Notes under the pieces: model-generated
Databases searched by the model: none
The model's input: only the letters and a program-made list of their open reading frames with translations
What the model was told of the DNA's origin: nothing
Program-made: the position numbers and the translations under genes
Shown here: piece by piece, positions 34,787 to 44,150 of the stretch
How the letters are laid out: each line of letters opens with the position of its first letter
Numbering within the stretch: position 1 is the stretch's first letter
DNA from: Pseudomonas sp. JUb42
GTDB taxonomy: Bacteria; Pseudomonadota; Gammaproteobacteria; Pseudomonadales; Pseudomonadaceae
Direction of reading: 5' to 3'
Assembly (NCBI RefSeq): GCF_024807945.1
Contig: NZ_JANUFD010000005.1
Location: 1-64,000 of the forward strand
Length of the DNA: 64,000 nt

Positions 34787-37072
34787 TCACTTGAGTACCA
34801 GCAGCCGATAAACCCCCGCCTCGGTCTCGATGCCATGGGTGTCATGGGTAAAGCCGGGATAGGACTTGTCGAAGCTTTCCAGCGCCCGCAGGTAGGCCAG
34901 CAACGGGCCATCAGCGGGGCCGGCGTTTTCCCCCGGCATCAACAACGGGATACCCGGCGGATACGGCACGATGCCGGTGGCGACAATACGCCCGGCCGCC
35001 TCCTCCAGTGTGACCAGTTCGACCTGATTTTTCACCAGCTTCTCGTAAGCCTCCACCGGGCTGAATTCGGCCTTGGGCAACATGCCGAAGGCCTTGGCCA
35101 TGGTCGAGGTGGTGCGGGTCTGCTTCATGGCCGTGAAGATATCTTCAGCCAGATCTCGCAAGCCCATGCCGGCATAGCGCTGCTGGTTGGCGGTGAGCAG
35201 ATCGGGCAGGCACAGCTCCAGTTCCAGGTTGCTGTCGTAGTCGCGCTTGAAGTCGAGCAAGGCATTGACCAGCGTGCCCCATTTGCCTTTGGTGATGCCG
35301 ATGGAGAACAGGAACAGGATGGTGAAGTCCGTGGTTTTCTCGACGACGATGCCCTGATGGCTCAGGTAGGCGCTGAGCACGCAGGCGGGTATACCGAAGT
35401 CCAGCAACTCACCATCGTCGCCCATGCCGGGGCTGAGCACCGAGACCTTGATCGGGTCGAGCATGCAGTAGCCGTCCTCGATATCGCCGAAGCCATGCCA
35501 CACCTCATTAGGGTGCAGGACCCAGCAGTCCGGATCGGTTTTCAGTGTCAGCGGATCGACCTTGTGGAACGGCACCGCCGCACCATCGACCTTGACCGAT
35601 GGCGGCTGCCAGCAGGTGAAAAACCAGTCGTCGTGGCTGAGCATCTCGCTCTTCATCCGCGAGATCACCTGCCGGAAGGCGATGGCCTCCTCGATGGATT
35701 CATTGGTCAGAATTTGCCCGCTGGGCGCCTCCATCATGGCCGAGCTGACGTCGCAGGAGGCCATGATCGCGTAGTTCGGCGAGGTCGAGGCATGCATCAT
35801 GAACGACTCGTTGAAACGCCCGTGGGGAATCGGATTGCGGCCGTTGCGCACATGAATCATCGACGCCTGGGACAGCGCCGCCAGCAGCTTGTGGGTCGAT
35901 TGGGTAGCAAACACCGTGGGTTTCGACGCATCGTGATCTTCCGGACGGCCATGCATGGCAAAACGGTCGCGATACAGCGGGTTGAACCGCGCATAGCCAT
36001 ACCAGGCTTCGTCGAAATGCAGGCGGTCGACGCTCTGCCCCAGCAACTCTTCGACTCGCGTGACGTTATAGGTCAGGCCGTCATAGGTGGAGTTAGTAAC
36101 AATGGCGTGGACCGGCGTCGGGTCGATATGGCTCTTGACCAGCGGGTTGGCGGCAATGGCTGCCTGCACCCCTTCACGGCTCAGGGTCTGGGGCAGGATC
36201 GGGCCGATGATGCCGTAGCGATTGCGGGTCGGCACCAGATAGGTCGGGATCGCCCCGGACAGGGTCATCGCATGTTCGGCGGACTTGTGGCAATTGCGGT
36301 CGCACAGGGCAATCTGATCACGGGTCACGCTGGCCATGAGGATGACCCGGTTCGACATGGACGAGCCATTGGTCACGTAGTAAGTACGATGGGCGCCAAA
36401 AACCTTGGCCGCATAACGCTCGCCCTGCCCTATGGGGCCGCTGTGGTCGAGCAACGAACCGAGATCACCCACCGAGATCGACAGGTCGGAACGCAGCAGG
36501 TTTTCCCCGAAAAACTCGTAGAACGCCCTGCCCGCCGTGCTTTTCAGGAACGCCGTGCCACCGGCATGACCCGGCGTATGCCAGGAGTATTCGTAGGAGC
36601 GGGCGAACTTCAGCAACGCGCCGAACATTGGCGGCAACACGGCCTGACGGTAGCGCTCGATGGCCGCCAGAATGCGTCCGCTGAGAAAGCGACTGGTGTC
36701 TTCGGGCAGCCAGATGAAGTCATCGGCGTGCTGCATCACCACCAGCGGGATACTGGACGCGGTACTGCGGTCGCTGATCAGGAACACCGGCACCCGGGTG
36801 TTGCGCTCACGCAGGTCGGTGAGCAACTGGATGCATTCCTGATGATCGTCACTCTTGTCCATTTCCCAGCTCAACAGCACGCACTGGATGGCCGGGTCGG
36901 AGTGCAGAATCGAGGTGGCATCACTGAGGCTTTCCGACACCAGCACACTGATTGAGCGTTCTTCGACATCACTGATCAATTGATTGAGGGCGCGGCCGAA
37001 TACCGTGCGTTTGTCAGGGGCGCTGCTCACCAGCAAGGCCAGCATGCCGAGCAATTGGCGGTGTTCCGTCAT
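34787..37072 (-). CDS. Inducible-type Orn/Lys/Arg decarboxylase
   Basis: 761 residues, the length of the large PLP decarboxylases (AdiA, CadA, LdcA, SpeF). Residues 1-135 are the response-regulator-like wing domain. The PLP site is Lys395 in VFATQSTHKLLAALSQASMI; SYEYSWHTPGHAGGTAF and HFDEAWYGYARFNPLYRDRF are core motifs, and YPPGIPLLMPGEN is in the C-terminal domain. The aligned features resemble arginine and lysine decarboxylases (AdiA/LdcA) at least as much as ornithine decarboxylase, so the substrate is uncertain. Its ATG overlaps the stop of a PotE-like antiporter gene, which favours a substrate/amine exchange pair for acid resistance or polyamine export. Confidence 0.9.
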   Translation of the reverse strand: MTEHRQLLGMLALLVSSAPDKRTVFGRALNQLISDVEERSISVLVSESLSDATSILHSDPAIQCVLLSWEMDKSDDHQECIQLLTDLRERNTRVPVFLISDRSTASSIPLVVMQHADDFIWLPEDTSRFLSGRILAAIERYRQAVLPPMFGALLKFARSYEYSWHTPGHAGGTAFLKSTAGRAFYEFFGENLLRSDLSISVGDLGSLLDHSGPIGQGERYAAKVFGAHRTYYVTNGSSMSNRVILMASVTRDQIALCDRNCHKSAEHAMTLSGAIPTYLVPTRNRYGIIGPILPQTLSREGVQAAIAANPLVKSHIDPTPVHAIVTNSTYDGLTYNVTRVEELLGQSVDRLHFDEAWYGYARFNPLYRDRFAMHGRPEDHDASKPTVFATQSTHKLLAALSQASMIHVRNGRNPIPHGRFNESFMMHASTSPNYAIMASCDVSSAMMEAPSGQILTNESIEEAIAFRQVISRMKSEMLSHDDWFFTCWQPPSVKVDGAAVPFHKVDPLTLKTDPDCWVLHPNEVWHGFGDIEDGYCMLDPIKVSVLSPGMGDDGELLDFGIPACVLSAYLSHQGIVVEKTTDFTILFLFSIGITKGKWGTLVNALLDFKRDYDSNLELELCLPDLLTANQQRYAGMGLRDLAEDIFTAMKQTRTTSTMAKAFGMLPKAEFSPVEAYEKLVKNQVELVTLEEAAGRIVATGIVPYPPGIPLLMPGENAGPADGPLLAYLRALESFDKSYPGFTHDTHGIETEAGVYRLLVLK

Positions 37073-38475
37073 GGTCGAACCTCCACAGGGGAATTCAGGT
37101 TGTTTACCGGGATGGGCTCCGCGCTGAGGTGTTGGGCGCTGATGGTTTGCACCGGTACGCTGTTATTCAGCGCTTCGAGGCGGATCAGGCGGTTATTGAC
37201 GAAGCCGAACAGGGTGTAGCCGAAAATCGTCGCCACTCCGCCCAGCATCAGCGCCTGCGGGCCCGAGCTGTACAGCGCCAGATAGCTGTAGGCGGCGGCC
37301 ACCCAGGCAATGACATTGCTGATCAGTGCCTGACGCGGCTCAACGTTTGAGACCTTCTGCATCGTCATCAGTGCGGCCATGGACAGGATGTACGGCACCA
37401 GATTGGTGACGACGGCCAGGTTGACCAGCACATCGAACTGCTTGCTCAGGTCCGGGCTGATGGTCAGCAACGCGAGTGCCGTCTGCCCGGCCAGCAGGAT
37501 CAACATGCCGACAATCGGCGTGCCGGCCTTGTTGGCCTTGGCAAATATCGGCAGGAAATAACCGGTGTCGGCCGAGCTCTTGAACACCTGGGCAATGGTG
37601 AATTGCCAACCCAGCAGCGAACCGATGCAGGCCAGTATCATCAGGCCCATGACCAGGTTGCCGACCAGCGGCGTGAACATCTTCGCGAAAACCAGACCAA
37701 ATGGCGCAGTAGACGCCACCAGCTCGGGATTACTGACGATGCCGGCGATGACGTTGGTCGAGACGATGTAAATTACTGCCGCACCCAGGGTGCCGCCGAG
37801 CACGGCAATGGGCACGTTCTTCTCGGGATTTTCCACGGCGTCGGTGTTGGCACAGGCCGATTCCAGGCCGAGAAATGCCCACAGGGTGATTGCCACCGAA
37901 GCCCCCGCCGCCTCGAACCAACTTTTGTCGTGGGGGTTCCAGCCTGCGGCATAGACGCTGCTGTCGAACCAGAACCAGCCAATGGTCGAGACCAGCACCA
38001 CCGGGGCAATCACGCCCCAGACCGTCACCGCACCGATCTTGCCGGTAATTCCCGCGCCACCAAAGTTGGCGAAGGTGGTGATCCACAACAGGACGATGGT
38101 CGCCAGACCGACCTGCAGCGAGTTGAGCTGGATGCTGAACAGCGTCTGGATATAGCCAACCGCCGTAATACCGATCGCCACATTGGCAATAAGCAACGAG
38201 AGGCCATAGGTGTAATTGGTTATATAGTTGCCGCCCTTGCCGAAGGTGTATTCGGCATAGCCGCCCATGCCGCCGGTCTTTCGGCTGAGCATGCCGCAGC
38301 GCGCAAAGGCGTAGGCCAGCGCTAGGGAACCGGTGGCCGTGACCAGCCAGGACAGGATGGAAATGGCCCCAACTTCGGCCAGTTTGGTGGGCAACAAGAT
38401 AATCCCTGAGCCTAACATGTTAACGGCGGTTAACATGGTTAGTTGCCCGACGCTCATCTTCTTGGCAGCTGGCAT
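37069..38475 (-). CDS. potE: PotE-like amino acid/polyamine antiporter
   Basis: 468 residues, APC superfamily with twelve membrane segments. The N terminus QLTMLTAVNMLGSGIILLPT and the segments GLSLLIANVAIGITAVGY, LWAFLGLESACANTDAVENP and SLLGWQFTIAQVFKSS closely follow E. coli PotE, the putrescine-ornithine antiporter. The Glu in LGLESA is the substrate-binding residue of PotE. The C-terminal tail is about 25 residues longer. It is first in a two-gene operon with the decarboxylase (ATGA overlap). Specificity may follow the decarboxylase. Confidence 0.9.
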   Translation of the reverse strand: MPAAKKMSVGQLTMLTAVNMLGSGIILLPTKLAEVGAISILSWLVTATGSLALAYAFARCGMLSRKTGGMGGYAEYTFGKGGNYITNYTYGLSLLIANVAIGITAVGYIQTLFSIQLNSLQVGLATIVLLWITTFANFGGAGITGKIGAVTVWGVIAPVVLVSTIGWFWFDSSVYAAGWNPHDKSWFEAAGASVAITLWAFLGLESACANTDAVENPEKNVPIAVLGGTLGAAVIYIVSTNVIAGIVSNPELVASTAPFGLVFAKMFTPLVGNLVMGLMILACIGSLLGWQFTIAQVFKSSADTGYFLPIFAKANKAGTPIVGMLILLAGQTALALLTISPDLSKQFDVLVNLAVVTNLVPYILSMAALMTMQKVSNVEPRQALISNVIAWVAAAYSYLALYSSGPQALMLGGVATIFGYTLFGFVNNRLIRLEALNNSVPVQTISAQHLSAEPIPVNNLNSPVEVRP

Positions 38476-38730
38476 TTCATGATCTTCCTGTGAAAACGAA
38501 AACTAAGTCATAGCCAGTTATTGCGATTCGGCAAGCCTCGGCACGTTGACTGACGAAAATAGCGCTGGCAAGCAGCATCAAAACGCCATCATTCAATACT
38601 AAATATTTCACTGTTTTTCTGAATATAAATACTTGCACACCGATTAAACGGATCTAGTCTCCAGAACAGCCGCGCGAAGCTGACAAGCCAAAGCTCACAA
38701 GTCTGCGGCAACGCCACTCAGGGTTTTCTT

Positions 38731-39060
38731 ATGAAATGGATGTCTATCTATACAGCGTTTTTCTGCATCGGTTTCAGCGGTTACGCAGGCGCCACAAGTA
38801 TTGCCGCTACGCTGGATGCCATCGGCAGGTCAATAGAAGGATCTTCCCAGGCCACCTCCGACGTCTCTTCTTCCGGCTCCAGCAGCAATGACAACAAAGT
38901 CGTTAGTGCCGCCCGAGATGATGCGGCTGCTTTTGTCGCGACTAACGGTGCGATAAGAGCCGCCAGACTGGAGCAGGCCTTGCTGTCGCTCAGGGAGCTT
39001 GCCGCGAACCAAAGGGCTACGGACTTGCAGCTGGCGCAGGCGATCCTGGCGAATAATTGA
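38731..39060 (+). CDS. DUF2388 small exported protein
   Basis: 109 residues with a signal peptide (YTAFFCIGFSGYAGATS). A low-complexity Ser-rich linker (SSSGSSSNDN) precedes the DUF2388 domain: VVSAARDDAAAFVATNGAIR, then RLEQALLSLREL and LQLAQAILANN. The family is almost restricted to Pseudomonas, and members are small periplasmic proteins of unknown role, often in tandem copies; only one copy is seen here. Confidence 0.85.
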   Translation: MKWMSIYTAFFCIGFSGYAGATSIAATLDAIGRSIEGSSQATSDVSSSGSSSNDNKVVSAARDDAAAFVATNGAIRAARLEQALLSLRELAANQRATDLQLAQAILANN

Positions 39061-39443
39061 GCAGGGCTGCATGGGTTTACATTAAATAAGCGGATCGTTG
39101 CCGACCAGCGTACTCGAAGGCCGTGATCAACCCTGCATTAGACGGTTTGGCTATAGACCGGCTGTTATCTTTAGCAAGTCCCTATATGGCCGCTTGTTTT
39201 AATAGTAAGCAAGCTAACATAAATCGTTCAATAGGGTGTAAATGAGTGCAATTTGATGGAGGCTTATTTGCTCCAGGAACTTCAAGCGTAATGCCGTTTG
39301 TTAACACACCACCACTTGCAGCCTAACAATAAGATGCTAATTTCTTTTCTCTCTGCATCTGTTTTCGCGACGCATACCTGAACCGCCGTACGTGCAGCAC
39401 GGGCGCTGGCCATGTGGCTTTTTATCTTTAGAGATAAGATGTT
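39061..39443. other. Intergenic region, no gene seen
   Basis: 383 bases between the DUF2388 gene and the envelope cluster. I see no protein-like frame, RNA gene or strong hairpin. The AT-rich middle (about 39190-39260) probably contains the promoter of the downstream cluster. Confidence 0.5.
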
Positions 39444-40235
39444 ATGGATGATTTTCGCAGGTCAGGACAAGTTCTCTTCCTCAGCCTTCTTCTGCCCGCA
39501 GGTCTGGCATCGGCTGATAACGCCGATACTGCCAACAAGAGCAATAATCCCTTGAACCTGGCACCGGGTCTCAATCTTCAGGACTACTACACCCCGGACA
39601 TCGCCAACACTAACGCCCATACCAACGACCTGTTGCTGCGCGGCACGCTGCCCATCGCGCCCGGTGATTTTATCGGTGTACCACAGTTGCTCAGGGCGAC
39701 CCTGCCCATCAGTACCCGTCCCGATCCTCATGGCGGCTACAGCACAGGTGTTGGCGATCTAAACCTGTTCGATATCTTCCTGCTCAAGACCGAAGGCATA
39801 CAGTTGGGCATCGGTCCGCAGATCACCGCGCCCACCGCCGCCCATGACCAATTGGGTACTGGCAAGTGGCAGGCGGGCCTTGCCGCCATTGCCATTGACT
39901 CTTCGCCACGGGGCTTGATCGGTGCGCTGGTGCAATACCAGAGCTCGTTCGCTGGCGACGAGGATCGCGTGCACGTCGAGTCCGCCACCTTACAACCCTT
40001 CCTGATCCATAACCTGCCCAAGGGCTGGTATCTGCGCTCCACCGGCACCTGGACCTTCGACCTGAAGAACGACACCCACTACATCCCCATCGGCTTGGGC
40101 GCAGGCAAGGCGTGGAAAGTCGGCAGCACTATCTTCAATGCCTTCGTCGAGCCGCAGTGGACGGTTGAACACAAGGGCGATGGCCTGCCGCGCTTCACTC
40201 TGTTTGCGGGCCTGAACATCACTTTTGGCAAGTAA
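39444..40235 (+). CDS. Putative outer-membrane beta-barrel protein
   Basis: 263 residues with a signal peptide ending at AGLASADN. The sequence alternates hydrophobic and polar residues as in a beta-barrel, with Gly/aromatic turn patterns (LNLFDIFLLKTEGIQLGIGP, GKWQAGLAAIAIDSSPRGLI) and ends in LFAGLNITFGK. It resembles the proteins often labelled 'neuromedin U' in gamma-proteobacteria, a name without functional meaning. It is the first gene of a co-oriented run of envelope genes and is followed after nine bases by another barrel-type protein. Confidence 0.8.
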   Translation: MDDFRRSGQVLFLSLLLPAGLASADNADTANKSNNPLNLAPGLNLQDYYTPDIANTNAHTNDLLLRGTLPIAPGDFIGVPQLLRATLPISTRPDPHGGYSTGVGDLNLFDIFLLKTEGIQLGIGPQITAPTAAHDQLGTGKWQAGLAAIAIDSSPRGLIGALVQYQSSFAGDEDRVHVESATLQPFLIHNLPKGWYLRSTGTWTFDLKNDTHYIPIGLGAGKAWKVGSTIFNAFVEPQWTVEHKGDGLPRFTLFAGLNITFGK

Positions 40236-40244
40236 GGAGTTGTC

Positions 40245-41150
40245 ATGACTACAGATAGCCGCGCCCGTTATTTCACCGCCGCCGTACTGGCCGCCGTCCC
40301 CGTCATGGCCTTTGCCGATAACGCCCGTGACTGGCAGAACACTCCGATCGATCTGAATATGGCGTTCGGTTACTACAACCTGATCGATACCAACACGCCC
40401 ATCGATACGTCCCTGCCCATCGACGGCCTGTCCCTTAACGCCAACGTCTATATCGCCCGTTTCGCCCGCTCCTTGGCGATAGACGGGCGCAATACGGCGG
40501 TGGAAATCCTGCAGCCCTACGCTGATATCAGCGCCTCGTTCGACAATGGCCAGTACTTCTCCGGCACCAAACACAACGGTGGTCGTGGTGATACGCAACT
40601 GATCATTGCCCACAATTTTTTCGGTGGCCCGGCCCTGACCAAGGAAGAGTTTGCCAGCTGGACACCCGGCACCTTCTTCAGCGGTGCCTTGACCCTGGTC
40701 ACCCCCACCGGCGACTACGACAAGAAACGCATCATCAATATCGGCGCCAATCGCTGGGTGGTGAAACCGGAACTGGCCTTCGGTACACCCATTGGCCCGA
40801 CCTGGCTGGAGTTCAACACCTACGTCTCGCTGTACGGCAAGAACAACGACTACATCGGCGACAACAAGCTCGAACAGAAGCCGCTCTACGCCCTCGAGAG
40901 CCACTACAGCTACAGCATCAACCGCGCGCTGTGGGTCGGGCTCGATGCCACCTACAACACCGGCGGCGAAACCAAGATCAACGGCAGCGACCAGGACAAC
41001 AAGCAGGAAAACGTCATCGTCGGCGCCACCATGGGTTTCATGCTGTCACCGCAATTCGGCGGCCTGATCGCCTACAGCGACACGGTCTCCGAGCGCACCG
41101 GATCGCCCGACGTCAACACCTGGACCTTTCGTCTGCAGTATGTCTGGTAA
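40245..41150 (+). CDS. MetA-pathway phenol-degradation / SphA family outer-membrane protein
   Basis: 301 residues with a signal peptide (AAVLAAVPVMAFADN). The barrel-like body includes MAFGYYNLIDTNTPIDTSLP, LITLVTPTGDYD-type segments (SGALTLVTPTGDYDKKRIIN), NRWVVKPELAF and the C-terminal NTWTFRLQYVW, which ends in an aromatic residue as outer-membrane proteins do. This pattern fits the PF13557 'transporter' family. The cargo is unknown. An AAGGAG lies just before the start, and the gene appears co-transcribed with its neighbours. Confidence 0.82.
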   Translation: MTTDSRARYFTAAVLAAVPVMAFADNARDWQNTPIDLNMAFGYYNLIDTNTPIDTSLPIDGLSLNANVYIARFARSLAIDGRNTAVEILQPYADISASFDNGQYFSGTKHNGGRGDTQLIIAHNFFGGPALTKEEFASWTPGTFFSGALTLVTPTGDYDKKRIINIGANRWVVKPELAFGTPIGPTWLEFNTYVSLYGKNNDYIGDNKLEQKPLYALESHYSYSINRALWVGLDATYNTGGETKINGSDQDNKQENVIVGATMGFMLSPQFGGLIAYSDTVSERTGSPDVNTWTFRLQYVW

Positions 41151-41157
41151 GGCGTTT

Positions 41158-41166
41158 CCCCCCCCC
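41158..41166 (+). repeat. Nine-base poly-C tract
   Basis: A run of nine C lies eight bases after the stop of the barrel gene and 20 bases before the lipoprotein start. It is intergenic, so slippage would change spacing rather than frame. Confidence 0.5.
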
Positions 41167-41186
41167 ACCATGAAGGGAGTCACTCA

Positions 41187-41864
41187 ATGAAAATGCCAGT
41201 GCTTAAAACGCTGCTCTGCTGCGCCATCCTGGGCCTTGGCGGCTGCGCCAGTTCCCAGGTCGACCCCAGCAAGTATTCGGGCTTTCTCAAGGATTACAGC
41301 CAGCTCAAACCGGCAGAAAGTGCCACCGGCGCGCCAGTCATGCGCTGGATCGATCCGGACATCAAGCTCAGCGAATACACCCAGGTCTATATCGAACCCA
41401 GCCAGTTCTATCCGCAGCCTCAGGCGACGGCAGTGATCTCGGCGCAGACCCTGCAATCCATCACTCAATACTTCGACGCCGCCCTCAAGCGCGAACTGGG
41501 CAAGGACATGCCGCTGGCCCAGGGGCCGGGACCGCACACCATTGTCGTACGCCCGGCGATCACCGCCGTGTCTACCAGCACCGAAGGGCTCAAGCCCTAT
41601 GAAGTCATCCCCATCGCCCTGGTGGCCGCCGCGGTGAACACCGCCGCAGGCGGGCGTGACCAGAACGTCGAGGTCGCTACCGAAGCGGCGTTCCTTGACG
41701 GCCAGAGCAAGAAGGTACTGGCCCAGGTGGTACGCAAAGGCAGCGGCAAGCCTCTGGAAAACGACAAGACCCAACTGACCCTGAACGACGTCAAGCCGGT
41801 GCTCGACGGCTGGGCCAGCGACATGCGCCTGAGCTACGAGAAGCTCAAGGCGGGCAAGAAATAA
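41187..41864 (+). CDS. DUF3313 family lipoprotein
   Basis: 225 residues. A signal peptide ends in the lipobox LGGCAS, so the mature protein starts at an acylated Cys. The DUF3313 domain shows KYSGFLKDYSQLKPAESATG, SEYTQVYIEPSQFYPQP and TIVVRPAITAVSTSTEGLKP. The family is of unknown function. A GAAGGGAG precedes the ATG. Third gene of the envelope run. Confidence 0.88.
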   Translation: MKMPVLKTLLCCAILGLGGCASSQVDPSKYSGFLKDYSQLKPAESATGAPVMRWIDPDIKLSEYTQVYIEPSQFYPQPQATAVISAQTLQSITQYFDAALKRELGKDMPLAQGPGPHTIVVRPAITAVSTSTEGLKPYEVIPIALVAAAVNTAAGGRDQNVEVATEAAFLDGQSKKVLAQVVRKGSGKPLENDKTQLTLNDVKPVLDGWASDMRLSYEKLKAGKK

Positions 41865-41933
41865 GCTCGGATCAGCAATGGCATGCCGAGGCCGGTATGC
41901 CCCGCAGTTTGCGCATGGCCAGGAAGCTCGAAA

Positions 41934-42728
41934 ATGAATGTAGGACGCTCATTGCAATGCCAACGCCGACTGGCAGCCAGCCTGTTGGCGCTGCTGCTCG
42001 CCAGTGCCTCGGCCGCTGGATCGGCAGAACCGGCCGTGTCTACGGAAAAGGATCCCCGGGCCATGAAGGTCCTGCAGGACATGGGCCGTTTCCTGCGCAC
42101 CCTCAAACACTTGCATCTGGTCGCCAGCAGCGACACCGATCAGGTCCTTGATAACGGCCAGGTCATCCAGTTCAGCTACCACACCGAGCTGATCGCTACC
42201 CAGCCCGACAAGCTGCGGGTCACTGTGGTCGACGGCCCCTGGCGCAAGACCCTGTTCTACAACGGCAAGCGTTTTGCCCTGTATGACCAGGGGCAGCGTT
42301 ACTACGCCAGCGGCGATGCCCCCGCGACCATTGATGCGCTGGTCGACGACATGAACAAACGCTACGGCGTAGTGCTGCCCCTGGCCGATCTGTTCCGCTG
42401 GGATGCCGGTACAGCCGACGAGGTTGGCATCAGCAATGCGCTCTACATCAATGATCAGGAGGTCGACGGCCAACTCTGCGCCCATTACGCCTATCGCCAG
42501 CCCGGTGTCGACTGGCAGCTCTGGGTGCACCTGGGGCCGCGACCGATGCCGTGCCAGTTGGTGATCGTGCGTCAGGATGCCGAAGGCAAGCCACGGCACA
42601 GCGTGCGCTACCGCTGGATCGAGGATAAACCGGCCCCTGCCAGCACCTTTGACTTCGTCCCGCCGGAAGGTGTGCGTGCCGTGCCGTTGCGGGAAATTGT
42701 CCTGCCTGCCGGGGAGGTGCAGCCATGA
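41934..42728 (+). CDS. DUF2092 family exported protein
   Basis: 264 residues from the ATG at 41934 with AGGAAG eight bases upstream; the open frame extends to 41883. A signal peptide covers LLALLLASASAAGSAEP. The body matches DUF2092: LKHLHLVASSDTDQVLDNGQ, YNGKRFALYDQGQRYYASGD and FDFVPPEGVRAVPLREI. The fold resembles LolA/LolB-like periplasmic carriers, so a lipid or lipoprotein carrier role is possible but unproven. Its stop overlaps the next start as ATGA. Confidence 0.85.
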   Translation: MNVGRSLQCQRRLAASLLALLLASASAAGSAEPAVSTEKDPRAMKVLQDMGRFLRTLKHLHLVASSDTDQVLDNGQVIQFSYHTELIATQPDKLRVTVVDGPWRKTLFYNGKRFALYDQGQRYYASGDAPATIDALVDDMNKRYGVVLPLADLFRWDAGTADEVGISNALYINDQEVDGQLCAHYAYRQPGVDWQLWVHLGPRPMPCQLVIVRQDAEGKPRHSVRYRWIEDKPAPASTFDFVPPEGVRAVPLREIVLPAGEVQP

Positions 42729-43159
42729 ACAAGTCGTTTGTCCTTTGCCTGACCGGCGCTCTGCTGTTGCCCGTACCTGCACAGGCCTGGCATGTCATCG
42801 CCGGTGGCGGCGCCCGTACCTTTGTCGTTGCGCCGCCTCATTTTGCCGGCCCACCCCCTCACCCACCGGGCCCTCCCCATCCGCCTGGACCTCCGGGGCC
42901 CCATCCGATGCCGCCTCCGCCACCGCCACCACCACCGCATCACGACGATGACTGGTATCACCCTTGGGCAACGGCTGCGGTGGTCGGCGCAACCACAGCC
43001 ACCGCCATCGCCATTGGCACCGCCGTGGCGTCGGTGCCCAAGACCTGCGTGCCGGTACTGATCAACGGCGTCAGCTATCAACAGTGCGGCAGCACCTGGT
43101 ATCAGCCGCAGTACGTCGGCACCAGCGTGCAATACGTGGTGGTCGTCGCGCCGCGCTAA
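42725..43159 (+). CDS. Proline-rich exported protein
   Basis: 144 residues. Signal peptide (LCLTGALLLPVPAQAWH), then a run of Pro/His/Gly repeats at about 38-75, a hydrophobic Ala/Thr segment (ATAAVVGATTATAIAIGTAV) and a C-terminal module KTCVPVLINGVSYQQCGSTW with two cysteines ending in VQYVVVVAPR. The last part resembles DUF6515-like small surface proteins. Translationally coupled to the DUF2092 gene and followed ten bases later by the MoxR gene, so it links the envelope genes to the MoxR/Bat set. Confidence 0.75.
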   Translation: MNKSFVLCLTGALLLPVPAQAWHVIAGGGARTFVVAPPHFAGPPPHPPGPPHPPGPPGPHPMPPPPPPPPPHHDDDWYHPWATAAVVGATTATAIAIGTAVASVPKTCVPVLINGVSYQQCGSTWYQPQYVGTSVQYVVVVAPR

Positions 43160-43169
43160 AGGAGCTTTG

Positions 43170-44147
43170 ATGAGTATTCGTGACGATATTGCCGGGTTGC
43201 AAGGCCAGATCAGCCAGGATGTGCTGGGGCAAGAACAGGTTATCCGGCAAGTTCTGCTGGGGCTGTTAGCCAGCGGCCACATGCTGCTGGAAAGCCTGCC
43301 GGGGCTGGCCAAGACGCGCATGGTCAAGGCCCTGTCCCGGCACTTGCAGGTGAAGATGAGCCGGATTCAGTTCACCCCGGATCTGCTGCCCTCGGATATC
43401 ACTGGCGCGGAAATCCTCCAGCAGGTCGACGGTCAGAACCAGATCCGTTTTCAGCAAGGTCCGCTGTTCGGCAACCTGATTCTGGCCGACGAAATCAACC
43501 GCGCCCCGGCCAAGGTCCAGGCGGCGCTGCTGGAAGCCATGGAAGAACGGCAGATCACCGTGGCCGGGATCAGCCACAAGTTGCCAGAGTTGTTCGTCGT
43601 GCTGGCGACCCAGAATCCCATCGAACAGGAAGGCACCTACCCGCTGCCCGAAGCGCAGATGGACCGTTTTCTGATGAAGGTGCTGCTGGATTACCCCCGG
43701 CCCGAAGACGAACGCCAGGTCCTGCAAATGCTCCGGCGCGAAGAACAGCAGCCGGGCCTGGCGCAGGCGGTGATTACCCAAAGCCTGCCCCAGGATGTGC
43801 TATTCGCCGCACGCAGGGAGATCGGCGCGATTCATGTCTCGGCGGCCATCGACCAATACCTGATCGACCTGATCGACGCCACTCGGCACCCGGCGACCTA
43901 TGACCCAGACCTTGCGCGCTGGATCGACCTGGGCGCCAGCCCTCGCGGCGGCATTGCTCTGGACCGATTGTCACGCAGCCATGCCTGGTTCGAAGGCCAG
44001 GACTTCGTCGGCCCTGATGACGTGCGAGTCATGCTGCATCCGGTGCTACGCCATCGAATAAAGCTCAGTTATGACGCCGTGGCCGATGAGGTCAGCGTCG
44101 AGCAGGTACTGGATCGGTTATTGGACAAGGTAGGTATTCCGGTTTGA
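43170..44147 (+). CDS. MoxR family AAA+ ATPase
   Basis: 325 residues from the ATG at 43170, preceded by AAAGGAG (an in-frame TTG at 43167 is unlikely). Walker A has the MoxR form SLPGLAKT at 42-49; Walker B and following are LILADEINRAPAKVQAALLE, then EERQITVAG; sensor VVLATQNPIEQEGTYPLPEA; and arginine-finger region MDRFLMKV. MoxR ATPases work as chaperones with VWA proteins to activate or assemble enzymes and metal cofactors. The partners DUF58 and two VWA genes follow in order. Confidence 0.93.
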   Translation: MSIRDDIAGLQGQISQDVLGQEQVIRQVLLGLLASGHMLLESLPGLAKTRMVKALSRHLQVKMSRIQFTPDLLPSDITGAEILQQVDGQNQIRFQQGPLFGNLILADEINRAPAKVQAALLEAMEERQITVAGISHKLPELFVVLATQNPIEQEGTYPLPEAQMDRFLMKVLLDYPRPEDERQVLQMLRREEQQPGLAQAVITQSLPQDVLFAARREIGAIHVSAAIDQYLIDLIDATRHPATYDPDLARWIDLGASPRGGIALDRLSRSHAWFEGQDFVGPDDVRVMLHPVLRHRIKLSYDAVADEVSVEQVLDRLLDKVGIPV

Positions 44148-44150
44148 TCA

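Noticed and set aside
34835..36955. 706-codon plus-strand frame
   Set aside because: It is entirely antisense to the decarboxylase gene, whose motifs are clear. Its composition is that of a GC-rich shadow frame.
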